Assembly: GCF_013185915.1 (NCBI RefSeq)
Contig: NZ_JAAZUH010000003.1
Coordinates: forward strand, 124,001-188,000
Length of the DNA stretch: 64,000 bases
Direction of reading: 5' to 3'
From: Stenotrophomonas bentonitica
Lineage (GTDB): Bacteria > Pseudomonadota > Gammaproteobacteria > Xanthomonadales > Xanthomonadaceae
In this document: in pieces, positions 62,256 through 64,000 of the stretch
Layout of the letters: the number at the start of each line of letters is the position of its first letter
Numbering within the stretch: the stretch's first letter is position 1
Position numbers and translations under genes: made by a program
Notes under the pieces: generated by a model
Told to the model about the DNA's origin: nothing
The model's database searches: none
The model's input: the letters and a program-made list of their open reading frames with translations, nothing else

Positions 62256-64000
<1,745 letters not shown>

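Overview
The window is GC-rich gammaproteobacterial chromosome and fits Stenotrophomonas (Xanthomonadaceae) best. Three things point there: the gene order of the type II secretion operon (E-F-G-H-I-J-K-L-M-N-D, the Xanthomonas xps order), an Ax21-family protein, and at least nine palindromic intergenic repeats that start with GTAG, as in the Stenotrophomonas SMAG/REP family. Most of the window is ordinary core genome. No prophage, insertion sequence, CRISPR array or tRNA gene was seen.

Layout. 1-2.98 kb: the start of the division and cell-wall (dcw) cluster on the minus strand (mraZ, rsmH, ftsL, ftsI; ftsI runs off the left edge), with a promoter and a 10-bp-phased array of MraZ boxes. 3.2-5.0 kb: NRDE and DM13 proteins and rnpB RNA. 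5.05-9.5 kb: rsmI divergent from lpoA-yraN, then an FAD-linked oxidase. 9.5-13.5 kb: riboflavin operon (FMN riboswitch, ribE, a RibB with a degenerate RibA-like domain, ribH, nusB, thiL). 13.6-17.4 kb: Ax21-like protein, then glyA, nrdR and ribD. 17.6-18.1 kb: an rcnB-like gene broken by one amber codon. 18.3-21.9 kb: ettA, a 545-bp repeat-rich gap and a purine permease. 21.9-24.8 kb: two glycosyltransferases coupled to pncB. 24.8-35.5 kb: the complete eleven-gene type II secretion operon. 35.7-46.2 kb: a secreted subtilase and a 2865-residue trimeric autotransporter adhesin. 46.7-50.6 kb: purL. 50.9-53.0 kb: a multidomain GH18 chitinase, a likely type II substrate. 53.1-56.4 kb: three unrecognised genes around a dsbC-like lipoprotein gene. 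56.5-60.2 kb: xerD, an RDD protein and lptGF. 60.3-64 kb: pepA, holC and valS (valS runs off the right edge).

How the parts fit. About a third of the window serves the envelope and the outside world: the secretion machine, a chitinase and a subtilase with signal peptides, a giant adhesin with its own membrane anchor, LPS export (LptFG), peptidoglycan synthesis (FtsI, LpoA) and a disulfide-handling lipoprotein. The rest is cofactor synthesis (flavin, thiamine, NAD), purine and folate/glycine metabolism, and translation. The least explained sequence is the set of orphan genes around dsbC, the two composite multi-hairpin elements between ettA and the permease, and the repeat-built adhesin.
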